Source: Salibacterium qingdaonense (GTDB lineage: Bacteria > Bacillota > Bacilli > Bacillales > Marinococcaceae). Taken from it: a DNA stretch of 47,422 bases. The translations under genes and the position numbers were made by a program. The notes beneath the pieces were generated by a model. It searched no databases, was not told where the DNA came from, and saw only the letters and a list, made by a program, of their open reading frames with translations. Each line of letters opens with the position of its first letter. Position 1 is the first letter of the stretch. The DNA is taken from positions 1-47,422 of the forward strand of contig NZ_FOTY01000022.1 of assembly GCF_900114715.1 (NCBI RefSeq), read 5' to 3'. Below, one piece after another: positions 1 to 7,911 of this stretch.

Positions 1-189
1 CCTGCGGGCGGCTTATCTGCATCGATATCAACCGCGCTCGGTAAGGCAGCAGCGTCAATGGGCCCGCATGGTACGGATGACCGATATTCTCCGGGACCCG
101 GCCCGGGCATCCAACGGGACGACAGCCGGTGTCATACCGCTGCATGCCGCCCATTCCACAGCGATGGGCCATATGGTAAAGAGCCTTTC
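1..189. other. Left edge without an identifiable gene
   Basis: A GC-rich stretch at the window edge. All frames were read; one plus frame and one minus frame stay open for about 60 codons, but neither gives a family I recognise and neither has a visible ribosome binding site. It may be the decayed end of a gene that continues to the left. No function is claimed. Confidence 0.3.
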
Positions 190-834
190 CTAACCCTCGC
201 TGGAAGGTCTGTTTTCGCCAGAAAGCAGACCTTCCGGCGAGGCCACCAAGCGGAGCGCGGTAGGAGATTCACGGTGTACAACAAGAGAGGGCCGGAAACT
301 GCCGTCTTTCAGGCTTACCGAGAAAAACTTGACGCAGACCAGGCATATAGTAGTGGTGAGAATCAAATGAAAAGCTGTTATGATAAGAGTAGAGGGGTTG
401 TCAAAAGACAAAGACCGGCTGTAATGCTGAAACACTGTGACCAGGATTGTGCTTAATGAAAGCATGATATTCATACGTATTAAACCCAGCAGGGCAAAGG
501 ATTTGCGGTGAAACCATATGCTTAATACGATAGAACTCACAGCCATAACAAAAAAAGCCGCGGCCGGTCCTGCGGCGAAAAACGAACCATAGAAAATGAC
601 AGGAGCAAGCGAAATATAATAGTTCCTGTTCCATGGCAGGCACAAATGAACGCCGCCAAATAAAACAAAAGACCCAATGAGTGAGGAAAGCAGACCCGGT
701 TCTGCAGCGGGCGGTGCGAAAATGAATAAGAGACAGCCGGCTGCTGTGAACAGAAAAACCAACAGAAGAACAAGAAGCAAAGATCCTTCTGAGCGCTTTT
801 TGTTAACATACTCCCCTTTTGCCAAAGTCCACAC
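190..834 (-). CDS. Multi-pass membrane protein, probably C-terminally truncated
   Basis: Starts at a GTG and encodes 214 residues with about five hydrophobic segments (roughly residues 18-40, 48-66, 73-107, 115-137 and 149-170). The order and the short polar loops resemble the membrane sensor modules that precede signalling domains such as GGDEF or HD-GYP, but no cytosolic domain follows. The last 30 or so residues are translated from a long hairpin (196-241) and adjoining GC-rich DNA, so the natural C-terminus has probably been replaced by an inserted or rearranged intergenic repeat. The start is uncertain because no good Shine-Dalgarno sequence precedes the GTG. Family not recognised; it could be a pseudogene fragment. 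Confidence 0.5.
   Translation of the reverse strand: MWTLAKGEYVNKKRSEGSLLLVLLLVFLFTAAGCLLFIFAPPAAEPGLLSSLIGSFVLFGGVHLCLPWNRNYYISLAPVIFYGSFFAAGPAAAFFVMAVSSIVLSIWFHRKSFALLGLIRMNIMLSLSTILVTVFQHYSRSLSFDNPSTLIITAFHLILTTTICLVCVKFFSVSLKDGSFRPSLVVHRESPTALRLVASPEGLLSGENRPSSEG
196..241. repeat. Long perfect hairpin at the end of the truncated membrane gene
   Basis: Bases 196-211 pair with 226-241 over 16 positions, with one T-G wobble, leaving a 14-nt loop. It contains the stop-proximal codons of the minus-strand membrane ORF. It has no T run on either side, so it is not a classic terminator; it looks like a dispersed palindromic repeat or the scar of one. Confidence 0.6.
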
Positions 835-955
835 CTGCCATTCTGAGTAATAAATGTAGTATAATAGTTTTATTATAGCTTATATTTCATAAGAAATGTA
901 ACATATATCGACGAAATTTTTGGATAAGAGGATAAAAATAGATAAGGAGGCTGCG

Positions 956-1714
956 ATGCGAGCCAAAAAAATTCAAACCAGCACCCGCACGTTTTTAACC
1001 GGACATCCTTCTCTTTGCCTGCCGCTGACAGGGAGAACAGAAACGGGGATCTTGGAAGAAGCGGCATCTGCAAAGCTCAAAAAGCCGGATCTTCTGGAAT
1101 GGAGGGCGGACTTTTTTGAAAGCCTTTCTGATTCAGAGCAGGTGGTGCGCACCGCTCGACGTCTGCAGACAGCTCTGGAGGGCACTCCTCTCCTATTCAC
1201 GATCCGCTCTGAAAAGGAGGGCGGACAGAAATTATGTATGGCAGAACAGGACAAAATCGAGTTATATCGACAGTTGTGTTCCGGTGGATACGTAAATATG
1301 CTGGATTATGAACGGCAGCATGACGAAGCGAACCGAAAGGAAGTTCAATCGATCTGCAGCGAAAACGGTGTGGTGTTTATTGTTTCCTATCACGATTTTT
1401 CTGCCACTCCGTCCGAAGAGGACATGATGAATCAGCTGAGAGAAATGGAGCAGGCTGGAGCGGATGCAGCTAAGCTTGCTGTGATGCCTGAAACGATGGA
1501 TGATGTTTTATCCCTTCTGAAGGTAACACGTGATGCAGAAGAACAGTTGGACATTCCTGTCATTACGATGTCAATGGGGAAGATGGGAGCCGTCTCCAGG
1601 ATAGCCGGCTGGCAGTTCGGGTCGCTGTTCACGTTTGCAGTGGGAAAAAACAGCTCCGCGCCCGGGCAGATACCGATTGATGTGATGAGAGAGTTGGAAA
1701 CGTACTTGGTATAA
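956..1714 (+). CDS. aroD: 3-dehydroquinate dehydratase, type I
   Basis: Converts 3-dehydroquinate to 3-dehydroshikimate, the third step of the shikimate pathway, in the cytosol. The 252-residue protein has the normal type I length and motifs: EWRAD at 48-52, the catalytic His146 in SYHDF, the Schiff-base Lys173 in AAKLA, Arg215 in the GAVSR strand and SAPGQ near 234-238. The ATG at 956 is preferred over an upstream in-frame TTG at 920 because AAGGAGG at 944-950 sits 5 nt before it. Shikimate kinase follows 32 bp downstream, so the two are probably co-transcribed. Assignment is secure. Confidence 0.95.
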   Translation: MRAKKIQTSTRTFLTGHPSLCLPLTGRTETGILEEAASAKLKKPDLLEWRADFFESLSDSEQVVRTARRLQTALEGTPLLFTIRSEKEGGQKLCMAEQDKIELYRQLCSGGYVNMLDYERQHDEANRKEVQSICSENGVVFIVSYHDFSATPSEEDMMNQLREMEQAGADAAKLAVMPETMDDVLSLLKVTRDAEEQLDIPVITMSMGKMGAVSRIAGWQFGSLFTFAVGKNSSAPGQIPIDVMRELETYLV

Positions 1715-1746
1715 AAGATAAATGATGATAGAAAGCGGGGAGGAAA

Positions 1747-2337
1747 ATGGAGCAGCTGCCGGCTTTGCGAGAGAGAAACATTGTCTTAATAGGGTTTATG
1801 GGGTCAGGTAAATCCACGATTGGGAACCTGCTGTCGAAAAAACTATACAGGGATTTTATCGATGTTGATACATATATCGAAAAACAGCAGGGCATGAGTA
1901 TTCCGGATATTTTCCGTGAAAAAGGAGAGGAAACGTTTCGGGAAATCGAAAAGGAAGCAACGGTCCATCTTTGCGAAAAAGAACGGTTGAAGATTCTGGC
2001 CCTTGGCGGCGGGGCATACAGCCAGCCTGAAATAAGAGAAGTCTGTATGAAATATGGTATTGTTATACTGTTAAACTTGAGCTGGGAGACATGGAAAGAA
2101 CGTCTCCCTCTCATTCAGGACAACCGGCCTGTCCTTCAGAATAAAACGTTGGACGAAATGGAGACTCTTTTCTATGAACGCAGGCAAATCTATTCATTGA
2201 ACACGCTGCAGATTGACACAGATGGAAAAAGCGAAGAAGCGGCTGCAGATGAAATCGTACATCTGCTCAAGCTCGGATGGGACTGGTATCCCACCCACAT
2301 GCCGGATGAAAGAGGCAGGGACAAAAATCTAAAATGA
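1747..2337 (+). CDS. aroK: Shikimate kinase
   Basis: Phosphorylates shikimate to shikimate 3-phosphate with ATP. The 196-residue protein has Walker A GFMGSGKST at residues 16-24, the shikimate-binding DVD near 39-41 and GGGA at 87-90, followed by the DNRP lid segment. The length is slightly above the usual 165-175 because of a polar C-terminal tail (WDWYPTHMP and after) that is not part of the kinase fold. The ribosome binding site GGGGAGG ends a few bases before the ATG. It is the second gene of an aroD-aroK unit and is followed by a strong terminator. Confidence 0.94.
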   Translation: MEQLPALRERNIVLIGFMGSGKSTIGNLLSKKLYRDFIDVDTYIEKQQGMSIPDIFREKGEETFREIEKEATVHLCEKERLKILALGGGAYSQPEIREVCMKYGIVILLNLSWETWKERLPLIQDNRPVLQNKTLDEMETLFYERRQIYSLNTLQIDTDGKSEEAAADEIVHLLKLGWDWYPTHMPDERGRDKNLK

Positions 2338-2342
2338 ATGAA

Positions 2343-2380
2343 AAATTCCGAACGATTCTTAAGGAAATCGTTCGGAATTT
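2343..2380 (+). terminator. Terminator of aroD-aroK
   Basis: A perfect 15-bp stem (2343-2357 with 2366-2380) and an 8-nt loop start right after the aroK stop. The arms hold CCGAACGATT, a core that recurs in two other hairpins of this window. The T-rich flank (AATTTATATTT) fits intrinsic termination, possibly in both directions. Confidence 0.85.
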
Positions 2381-2397
2381 ATATTTCGCATTCTACA

Positions 2398-2522
2398 CCG
2401 CTTCGTCAAAACACTTCGCTTTCCGTGGGCACGGCTCGATCCTCCTCGGAAGAAAGGTCCTTCCTGCGGGGTATCGAGACTCGTGCTGTTCCCACAGGAG
2501 TCTACGTGTTTTGACTACGCTA
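2398..2522. repeat. Imperfect long palindromic intergenic repeat
   Basis: The outer arms GTCAAAACAC (2406-2415) and GTGTTTTGAC (2508-2517) are perfect inverses. Further in, GTGGGCACGGCTCGAT pairs imperfectly with the segment around ATCGAGACTCGTGCTG, and the centre is CCTCCTCGG...CCTGCGGGG. From memory, similar sequences occur in many copies in Bacillaceae genomes; I did not search. A diverged relative lies at 11484-11546. It has no coding potential, although a spurious ORF crosses it. Confidence 0.75.
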
Positions 2523-2608
2523 TAAGAGTGCTTCTTCATTCAGGTTTATAAATGTTCGGTTTTCACCAACATTAGTCCCTTTTGTCTCAGTCTCTTTTGT
2601 ATAGGAAA

Positions 2609-2637
2609 TTGACGATTCTTTTGCGGTGGTATACGAT
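2609..2637 (+). promoter_or_regulatory. Promoter of the kdgK operon
   Basis: TTGACG (2609-2614), a 17-bp spacer and TACGAT (2632-2637) form a SigA-type promoter. Transcription would start near 2644, upstream of the palindrome at 2659. Confidence 0.65.
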
Positions 2638-2658
2638 AGAATTATCATGACAGAACGA

Positions 2659-2677
2659 TGTTTTATATTATAAAACA
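2659..2677. promoter_or_regulatory. Palindromic operator in the kdgK leader
   Basis: TGTTTTATATTATAAAACA is a perfect 19-bp palindrome around a central base, placed between the promoter and the kdgK ribosome binding site. The TGTTT...AAACA form resembles IclR/KdgR-type operators. The IclR regulator at the end of the same gene group is the natural candidate to bind it; the link is inference. Confidence 0.6.
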
Positions 2678-2692
2678 ATTGGAGGTGCAGGA

Positions 2693-3649
2693 ATGAATGT
2701 TGTTACGATAGGGGAGACGATGGCTCTGTTCACCCCGGATCAAAACGGACTGATGAGGTATGCTCATTCCTACTCCCGGAAGTTTGGAGGAGCAGAATCG
2801 AATATGGCCATTGGGCTGGCGAGGCTTGGTCATCAGGCGGGCTGGATCAGCCGTGTCGGCGACGATGAACTTGGGAAAGCAATGCTTCACTTTATCCGGG
2901 GCGAAGGAGTGAACACCGACTGCGTCACCTTCGACAAAGAAGCCCCGACAGGTCTGTATTTCAAGGAATTCCGAAAGGCCGGTGATATACGTGTGCAGTA
3001 TTACCGGAAAGGCTCGGCGGCAAGCCGCCTGAGTACAGCTGACCTCGATGAAAATTATATAAAACAGGCGGATTACTTACATATCAGCGGCATCACACCG
3101 GCGCTCAGCAGCAGCTGCCGGAACATGCTGCCCGAAGCTGTCAAAACGGCCAAAGAACACGGCGTCACAGTTGTTTTTGATCCGAACCTGCGGCGCTCGT
3201 TATGGAGCGAAGAAGAGGCACGCAGCACCCTGCTTGAACTGGCTGCGCTGGCGGATATCGTGCTGCCGGGTATTGATGAAGGGGATTTTCTGTTTGGTAC
3301 AAAGAACCCCGATGAACTGGGGCGTCTCTTTTTACAGCAGGGAGCCGGTGACGTCGTGTTGAAGGCGGGAAGCAAAGGCACCTATCATTTCAACAAAAAT
3401 GGATCGGCATTTATTCCGTCTTTTGATGTTGAAACAGTGGTCGACCCGGTGGGAGCAGGAGACGGATTTGCCGCCGGTTATCTGTCCGGCCTGATCGACG
3501 GGCTTTCAACGGAAAACGCTGTGCAGCGGGGTAATGCAGTGGGCGCGCTTGTTACCCAGGCGGAAGGGGATGTAGAAGGCCTGCCGGAACGCGGAGACGT
3601 GGAAGCATTAGTGAACAAAGACAGCGGCACAGAAGATGTGCGGCGTTAA
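2693..3649 (+). CDS. kdgK: 2-keto-3-deoxygluconate kinase (PfkB family)
   Basis: Phosphorylates 2-keto-3-deoxygluconate (KDG) to KDPG using ATP, feeding the lower Entner-Doudoroff branch. The 318-residue PfkB-fold protein shows the N-terminal GGAESNMA sugar-binding motif near residue 33 and the C-terminal anion-hole and catalytic-base motif DPVGAGDGFAAGY near 252-264. TGLYFKEF and YYRKGSAAS are typical of KDG kinases rather than fructokinases. GGAGG at 2681-2685 precedes the ATG. KDPG aldolase follows immediately, which confirms the role. Expression is probably controlled through the leader palindrome. Confidence 0.9.
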   Translation: MNVVTIGETMALFTPDQNGLMRYAHSYSRKFGGAESNMAIGLARLGHQAGWISRVGDDELGKAMLHFIRGEGVNTDCVTFDKEAPTGLYFKEFRKAGDIRVQYYRKGSAASRLSTADLDENYIKQADYLHISGITPALSSSCRNMLPEAVKTAKEHGVTVVFDPNLRRSLWSEEEARSTLLELAALADIVLPGIDEGDFLFGTKNPDELGRLFLQQGAGDVVLKAGSKGTYHFNKNGSAFIPSFDVETVVDPVGAGDGFAAGYLSGLIDGLSTENAVQRGNAVGALVTQAEGDVEGLPERGDVEALVNKDSGTEDVRR

Positions 3650-3662
3650 GGAGGATACGCAT

Positions 3663-4301
3663 ATGACATCCATTCAGGATATTAAAGAAAACGGAGTGGT
3701 GGCCATCATCCGCGGAGCCGATCCGGACAATATAGAGGATATGGCGGAAGCGCTTCTGGAAGGCGGCGTGCGGACGCTTGAAATTACGATGGAAACCCCG
3801 AATGTTCTGGCTGCCATCGAGAAACTGCGCAAATCCTATGGAAATGAATTAATTACAGGAGCCGGCACGGTGCTCGATCCTGAGACGGCACGCTCGGCGA
3901 TTATGTCGGGAGCCCAGTTTATCTTTTCACCTACCGTGAATCCGGAAACAATTCGGATGTCCAAGCGGTACGGGGTGATCAGCATTCCTGGTGCTATGAC
4001 TCCGACGGAAATACTGAATGCCTATGAAAGCGGAGCAGATGTTATTAAAGTCTTTCCGGCTAACCAGTTCGGCCCGTCCTACCTGAAAGATATCAAGGGG
4101 CCGCTTCCTCATATTCCATTAATGCCGACCGGCGGCATTACAACGGAAAACCTGAAGGATTACATGGATCAGGGAGCTGTCGCCGTTGGAGTGGGAAGCG
4201 CCCTTGTTAATACGAAGAATCCCTGGAACAGCGATGAAAAAGCGGCTCTCACCAAACGGGCACAGGCTTTCACCGACGCCTTCCATCAAGCCGTAAAATA
4301 A
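3663..4301 (+). CDS. kdgA: KDPG/KHG aldolase
   Basis: Cleaves KDPG to pyruvate and glyceraldehyde 3-phosphate. The 212-residue class I aldolase has Arg17, Glu44 in ITMETPN and the Schiff-base Lys129 in VIKVFPANQFGPS, as in the Eda family. The ATG at 3663 is chosen because AAGGAGG (3648-3654), which overlaps the kdgK stop, lies 8 nt upstream; an earlier in-frame start inside kdgK has no such site. It forms a tight operon with kdgK. Confidence 0.93.
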   Translation: MTSIQDIKENGVVAIIRGADPDNIEDMAEALLEGGVRTLEITMETPNVLAAIEKLRKSYGNELITGAGTVLDPETARSAIMSGAQFIFSPTVNPETIRMSKRYGVISIPGAMTPTEILNAYESGADVIKVFPANQFGPSYLKDIKGPLPHIPLMPTGGITTENLKDYMDQGAVAVGVGSALVNTKNPWNSDEKAALTKRAQAFTDAFHQAVK

Positions 4302-4318
4302 GCCGGGAAATACAGCAG

Positions 4319-4366
4319 AGCAGGGCGTTTTCGAAAAAGGAGGACGCGCTGCTTTGTTTTTTTTAG
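4319..4366 (+). terminator. Terminator after kdgA
   Basis: AGCAGGGCGT (4319-4328) pairs with ACGCGCTGCT (4344-4353), with one mismatch, and is followed by TTG and eight T residues. It separates kdgK-kdgA from the permease gene, so the latter probably depends on readthrough or a weak local promoter. Confidence 0.7.
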
Positions 4367-4393
4367 CTTTAGGATAATGAAGGAACGTTTATT

Positions 4394-5740
4394 ATGATGT
4401 ATATATTGTTATACAGCGTCCTGACGGGGTCTTACGCTGTTTCCCTTTTCACAGAAGCAGTATGGCTGTCCTATCTGACAGGCCTGACTGCGGCAGTATC
4501 GGTTATCGTTTCTTTTCCAAAGGCCGGGCGTCTGTACAAAGGAACGGCTGCGGTATTTCTCGCGACAGCACTTGCGGCTGCCTGGGCGGAAGGGCTCCCG
4601 GTGCGTGCATTTCCGCATTATATGACGTCCATGGTCATGCTGATTATGGTATTTTATGTACTGCCGTTTATGAACAGTGTGATCGTGGTTGGACGTTATG
4701 ATCAGAAAGTCAATAAACTGCTGAAAACCAACATTTCCCACCTCGGTCAGCTGTACCGGCGTGCAGCGGGGGTTTCTTTTTTAATAGGGACGTTTTTGAA
4801 CATCGGCACCCTGCCTCTCGTTATTCACGTTCTGCGCCGTAACCTGCGTGAACAAAGCGCGAAGCTCTCCGCCCGATTTATCAGTTCGGCGATGCTCCGT
4901 GGGTATGCGTTGTGTCTTGTATGGAGTCCGATGGAGCTGCTTGTTGCGATATCGGTGGACATAACAGGGGCCGGTTACCTGAAGCTGCTGCCGCTTCTGC
5001 TTCTTTTTGCCGGTGTGTTCTTGTTGATCACTTTGGTCAGCGGGAGGAAATACCGGCATATTAAAGCTTCCCTCGAAGCCCGTCCTGTGAATATGAGTAA
5101 GGTGTACCGCAAGATTGCAGGGTTGTCCTTTTTTCTGATCTTATTTATTGCATCTGTGGTTCTCCTGCAACGTGTGCTGCCGGTATCGTTTCTCGAGACG
5201 GTGGCGCTGGTTATTGTTCCTTTTTCCTTTGGGTGGGCCCTGGCGATTGGCAGAATCCGTTCGTTTTTGGTATATGGTTTGAAAAATTGGAAACAGCGGA
5301 CGGCATCTATGCAGAACTATATGGTGCTGTTTTTATCTGTCGGATTTTTCATCAGTGTACTCGAAGAAACGGTGTGGATGGACTGGCTGCAGTATCCGTT
5401 CTTATTTTTGGAAAATAGTCCAGTGCTGTTATTCGTATCCATTCAGGTTATGTTCCTGGCGCTTGCGATGATAGGTTTTCATCCGATTGTCACCATCACT
5501 CTGGCAGGAGAGATGCTGCAGCCGCTGCTTGGAAATATCGCGCCGGCCGGAGCGGCGGTGGTTCTGATTACATCCGGGTTGTCCACGGTCATGGCAGGAC
5601 CGTTTAACATCACCGTCTCGCTGACTGGTATGCTTCTTCAACAGAATCCATACCGCATCTCGCTTTGGAATCTTCCTGCCGCCCTGTTATTCAGCAGTGG
5701 AGGGACGGTGCTTGCTCTGCTTATTCAATACGTGTTTTAG
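4394..5740 (+). CDS. Polytopic permease of unknown substrate, linked to KDG catabolism
   Basis: A 448-residue integral membrane protein with roughly 10-12 hydrophobic helices. Broken helix-hairpin stretches (FLNIGTLPLV near 130, GFHPIVTITLAGEML near 358, SGLSTVMAGPFNITVSLTG near 395) recall the ion-transporter superfamily that includes ArsB, DctM and CitM-type carriers. I cannot assign a named family. Its position between kdgA and an IclR regulator suggests uptake of KDG or a related sugar acid; this is inference. Two adjacent ATGs (4394 and 4397) are possible starts after a weak GAAGGA site. Confidence 0.7.
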   Translation: MMYILLYSVLTGSYAVSLFTEAVWLSYLTGLTAAVSVIVSFPKAGRLYKGTAAVFLATALAAAWAEGLPVRAFPHYMTSMVMLIMVFYVLPFMNSVIVVGRYDQKVNKLLKTNISHLGQLYRRAAGVSFLIGTFLNIGTLPLVIHVLRRNLREQSAKLSARFISSAMLRGYALCLVWSPMELLVAISVDITGAGYLKLLPLLLLFAGVFLLITLVSGRKYRHIKASLEARPVNMSKVYRKIAGLSFFLILFIASVVLLQRVLPVSFLETVALVIVPFSFGWALAIGRIRSFLVYGLKNWKQRTASMQNYMVLFLSVGFFISVLEETVWMDWLQYPFLFLENSPVLLFVSIQVMFLALAMIGFHPIVTITLAGEMLQPLLGNIAPAGAAVVLITSGLSTVMAGPFNITVSLTGMLLQQNPYRISLWNLPAALLFSSGGTVLALLIQYVF

Positions 5741-5755
5741 AAAGGAGGTCGTTTG

Positions 5756-6514
5756 ATGCCGATTATTCAATCCGTCGACCGCGCCCTGCAGATTCTTGAT
5801 TTATTTGATGATAATGTAACGGAACTGAAAAACACCGATATCAGCGAACAACTCCATCTCCATAAAAGCACTGTCCATTCGCTGTTAAAAACACTGGAAA
5901 AACATCAGTACATAGAACAGGCAGGGGAATCGGGCCGGTACCGCCTCGGCATGAAATTGTTTGAACGCGGCAACCATGTGATTCGCAGCCGCGATCTCCG
6001 AAGCGTGGCGCAGGACTCTTTGTATGAACTGTCCCGGGATGTGCACCAGACGGTTCATCTTGTGATTCAGGACGGACGCGAAGGTGTCTATATTGATAAA
6101 GTGGAGCAGCCGTCGGCGGTTGTTTTTTATTCCCGCATCGGACGCCGCGTGCCTCTGCACTGCAGCGGCGTAGGTAAAGCTCTGATTGCTTTTTGTCCTG
6201 ACGAAGAGATCGATGCTCTGCTTGAAGACTATGTGTTTATACGCCGGACCGAACGTACGATTACAAGCGCCGCCGCATTCCGTAAAGAGATTCAGAATGT
6301 CCGGGACCAGGGGTACGCGGAGGACCGGGAAGAAAATGAGCCCGGCGTGCGTTGTGCAGCAGTCCCTATCCGGGACCAAACCGGCCGGGTCACCGCCGCC
6401 ATCAGCATTTCCACCCTCACCATGCGCACTGGCGAAGATGCGGTGGACGGCTGTATTGAAAAGCTTAAACAAACCGCCATGGACGTGTCCCGGAAGCTCG
6501 GGTATGGGTATTGA
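5756..6514 (+). CDS. IclR-family transcriptional regulator
   Basis: A 252-residue DNA-binding regulator. The N-terminal winged helix (about 3-65) has the IclR signature SVDRALQILDLFD and an HLHKSTVHSLLKTL recognition helix. The C-terminal effector domain carries GRRVPLHCSGVGKALIAF and ENEPGVRCAAVPIRDQTGRV, both typical of IclR ligand domains. AAAGGAGG (5741-5748) favours the ATG at 5756, although a TTG at 5753 is in frame. As last gene of the kdg group it is the likely controller of that operon, plausibly through the 19-bp palindrome at 2659. Confidence 0.88.
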   Translation: MPIIQSVDRALQILDLFDDNVTELKNTDISEQLHLHKSTVHSLLKTLEKHQYIEQAGESGRYRLGMKLFERGNHVIRSRDLRSVAQDSLYELSRDVHQTVHLVIQDGREGVYIDKVEQPSAVVFYSRIGRRVPLHCSGVGKALIAFCPDEEIDALLEDYVFIRRTERTITSAAAFRKEIQNVRDQGYAEDREENEPGVRCAAVPIRDQTGRVTAAISISTLTMRTGEDAVDGCIEKLKQTAMDVSRKLGYGY

Positions 6515-6664
6515 CTGGGGTGGTTGGCCGGTGCGCGCTGATGCGGGAGGTGTCTAAGGGTCACAATACGGGGGATGATAGGATAAAGTACAGGTTAGAG
6601 AGGATCTAAGATGCACTTTTTTAAGAAACAGGAGGTATTGTAACGCTTAGAGAAATTCTAAGAG

Positions 6665-7594
6665 TCACAATGATGGAATAGATGTTTTATTTTGCACGTA
6701 ATACGTGTGCCGACCTTGTTTTTGCTTGTTGAAATGTTTAGCAAGAATACGCTGAATGCGTTGTTTGTCCCCTTGTATCCCGGTCCACTCATATATCAAA
6801 GGTGTCGTGATGCGTTTATCAGGAAATAACAGCTGAAATTCTTTCACGCTGCCCAGCACGGTGTTTTCGAGTGAACTCCTCTGTCTGCATACAGGACACC
6901 ACACATTGTAATTGTGAAATTGCACAAAAGTGTCGCAGTCCGGGCAGATGATACCTTTTTTCAATGAATCCCACGAATACTCGGGCATTATCCGGTAGGG
7001 GGAAGAAGAGATGTGAAGGGTGAGCAGTTCTTGAGCCAGCTGCGTTTGTTCTGGGGATAACGGAGGGCGGGGTTGGTTCAACGTCTCCATAAAACTCTGG
7101 TGTTGTGCGGGGAAAATAATTGGCAGATCCGGCGGGGACTGATACAGCATAAAGTGGGGATTCATGAACAGAAGATAGGATTCAATCGGAACAGCCCAGT
7201 TATGTGATTGAAACAGCTGCCTAAGTAATGACTCGGTTCTCTCCAGCTGCAGGAGCGGGTTTTTGATTTCTTTTCCGTTTAGAATGTACCAGCGGTTTTC
7301 TTCCAATATGAAGTTTCCGTCGTAATTTTTCACTTCAAACATGTATATTGTTCTCCAGGTTATAACAAGAAAATCTATTTGAAAAATGCTGTTGTTCATT
7401 TCAAGAAGTAGGTCATGCAGAATAATCGCATCCCTGTCGATGGTCTTCAGCCAGTTTCCTGCTTTTTTCTCTCCTTCATGCCCTTTTTCCAGGTGATTGT
7501 AGTGAAGCTTGTCCTTTGGTTCCAGGTTCATTCTTCTATTTAGATAACGGAGTCGCAGCAATTCCTCAGAAGGAGCACAGGGTTTGTGTATCAT
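6665..7594 (-). CDS. NERD-domain protein with C-terminal zinc ribbon
   Basis: A 309-residue protein. The nuclease-related NERD domain occupies about residues 36-150 and shows the PD-(D/E)XK-like core: Glu near 40-42, Asp74 in QIDFLVI, then Glu87 and Lys89 in FEVKNYDG. A CPDC...CPVC zinc ribbon follows near 217-236 and a basic segment ends the protein. NERD proteins are predicted nucleases, but the native substrate is unknown. GGAAGTGAG precedes the ATG. The gene lies alone between two sugar operons and is flanked by short repeats of the TCTAAGRGTCAC type, which may mark acquisition. Confidence 0.82.
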   Translation of the reverse strand: MIHKPCAPSEELLRLRYLNRRMNLEPKDKLHYNHLEKGHEGEKKAGNWLKTIDRDAIILHDLLLEMNNSIFQIDFLVITWRTIYMFEVKNYDGNFILEENRWYILNGKEIKNPLLQLERTESLLRQLFQSHNWAVPIESYLLFMNPHFMLYQSPPDLPIIFPAQHQSFMETLNQPRPPLSPEQTQLAQELLTLHISSSPYRIMPEYSWDSLKKGIICPDCDTFVQFHNYNVWCPVCRQRSSLENTVLGSVKEFQLLFPDKRITTPLIYEWTGIQGDKQRIQRILAKHFNKQKQGRHTYYVQNKTSIPSL

Positions 7595-7843
7595 ATCTCA
7601 CTTCCTCTCTATAGAGTAAGGTAATCATAATCATTAAAGGTAAAAAAATCAAGTCATTTTTTGCTGGATTTGTTCTAAGCGTTACTCTTAATGGATTTTT
7701 TTAAAATGGAGACGTGTAGAATGATCGTAGGAGTCACTTTCCAGTGCATAGATGAAGATTGTGAAGGTTAGAGCTGATCTACCACTCATAATGCCATAAA
7801 ATCATACGAAAAGTGACTCTTTAGTCAGATTATATAACATTAA
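7595..7843. other. Intergenic region upstream of nagA
   Basis: AT-rich and non-coding. It holds short partial repeats (TCTAAGCGTTACTCTTAA near 7674, GGAGTCACTTT near 7729, AAGTGACTCTTT near 7811) that echo sequences on the other side of the NERD gene (6551 and 6656). No ORF of note. Confidence 0.4.
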
Positions 7844-7878
7844 TGGTATAGACAACTATATTTCCTTCCTGTTACAAT
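7844..7878 (+). promoter_or_regulatory. nagA promoter with NagR-type operator
   Basis: TGGTATAGACAACTATA (7844-7860) is identical to the sequence upstream of the PTS gene (14021-14037, opposite strand) and resembles the dre-type sites of NagR/YvoA. TAGACA within it (7849-7854) can serve as the -35 box for TACAAT (7873-7878) with an 18-bp spacer, so bound repressor would occlude RNA polymerase. Confidence 0.8.
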
Positions 7879-7911
7879 AAGGATAGCGACGATGCTTGGG
7901 GAGGGTTTGGA

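Noticed and set aside
2334-2525. 63-codon frame overlapping the aroK stop
   Set aside because: It translates a terminator and the palindromic repeat.
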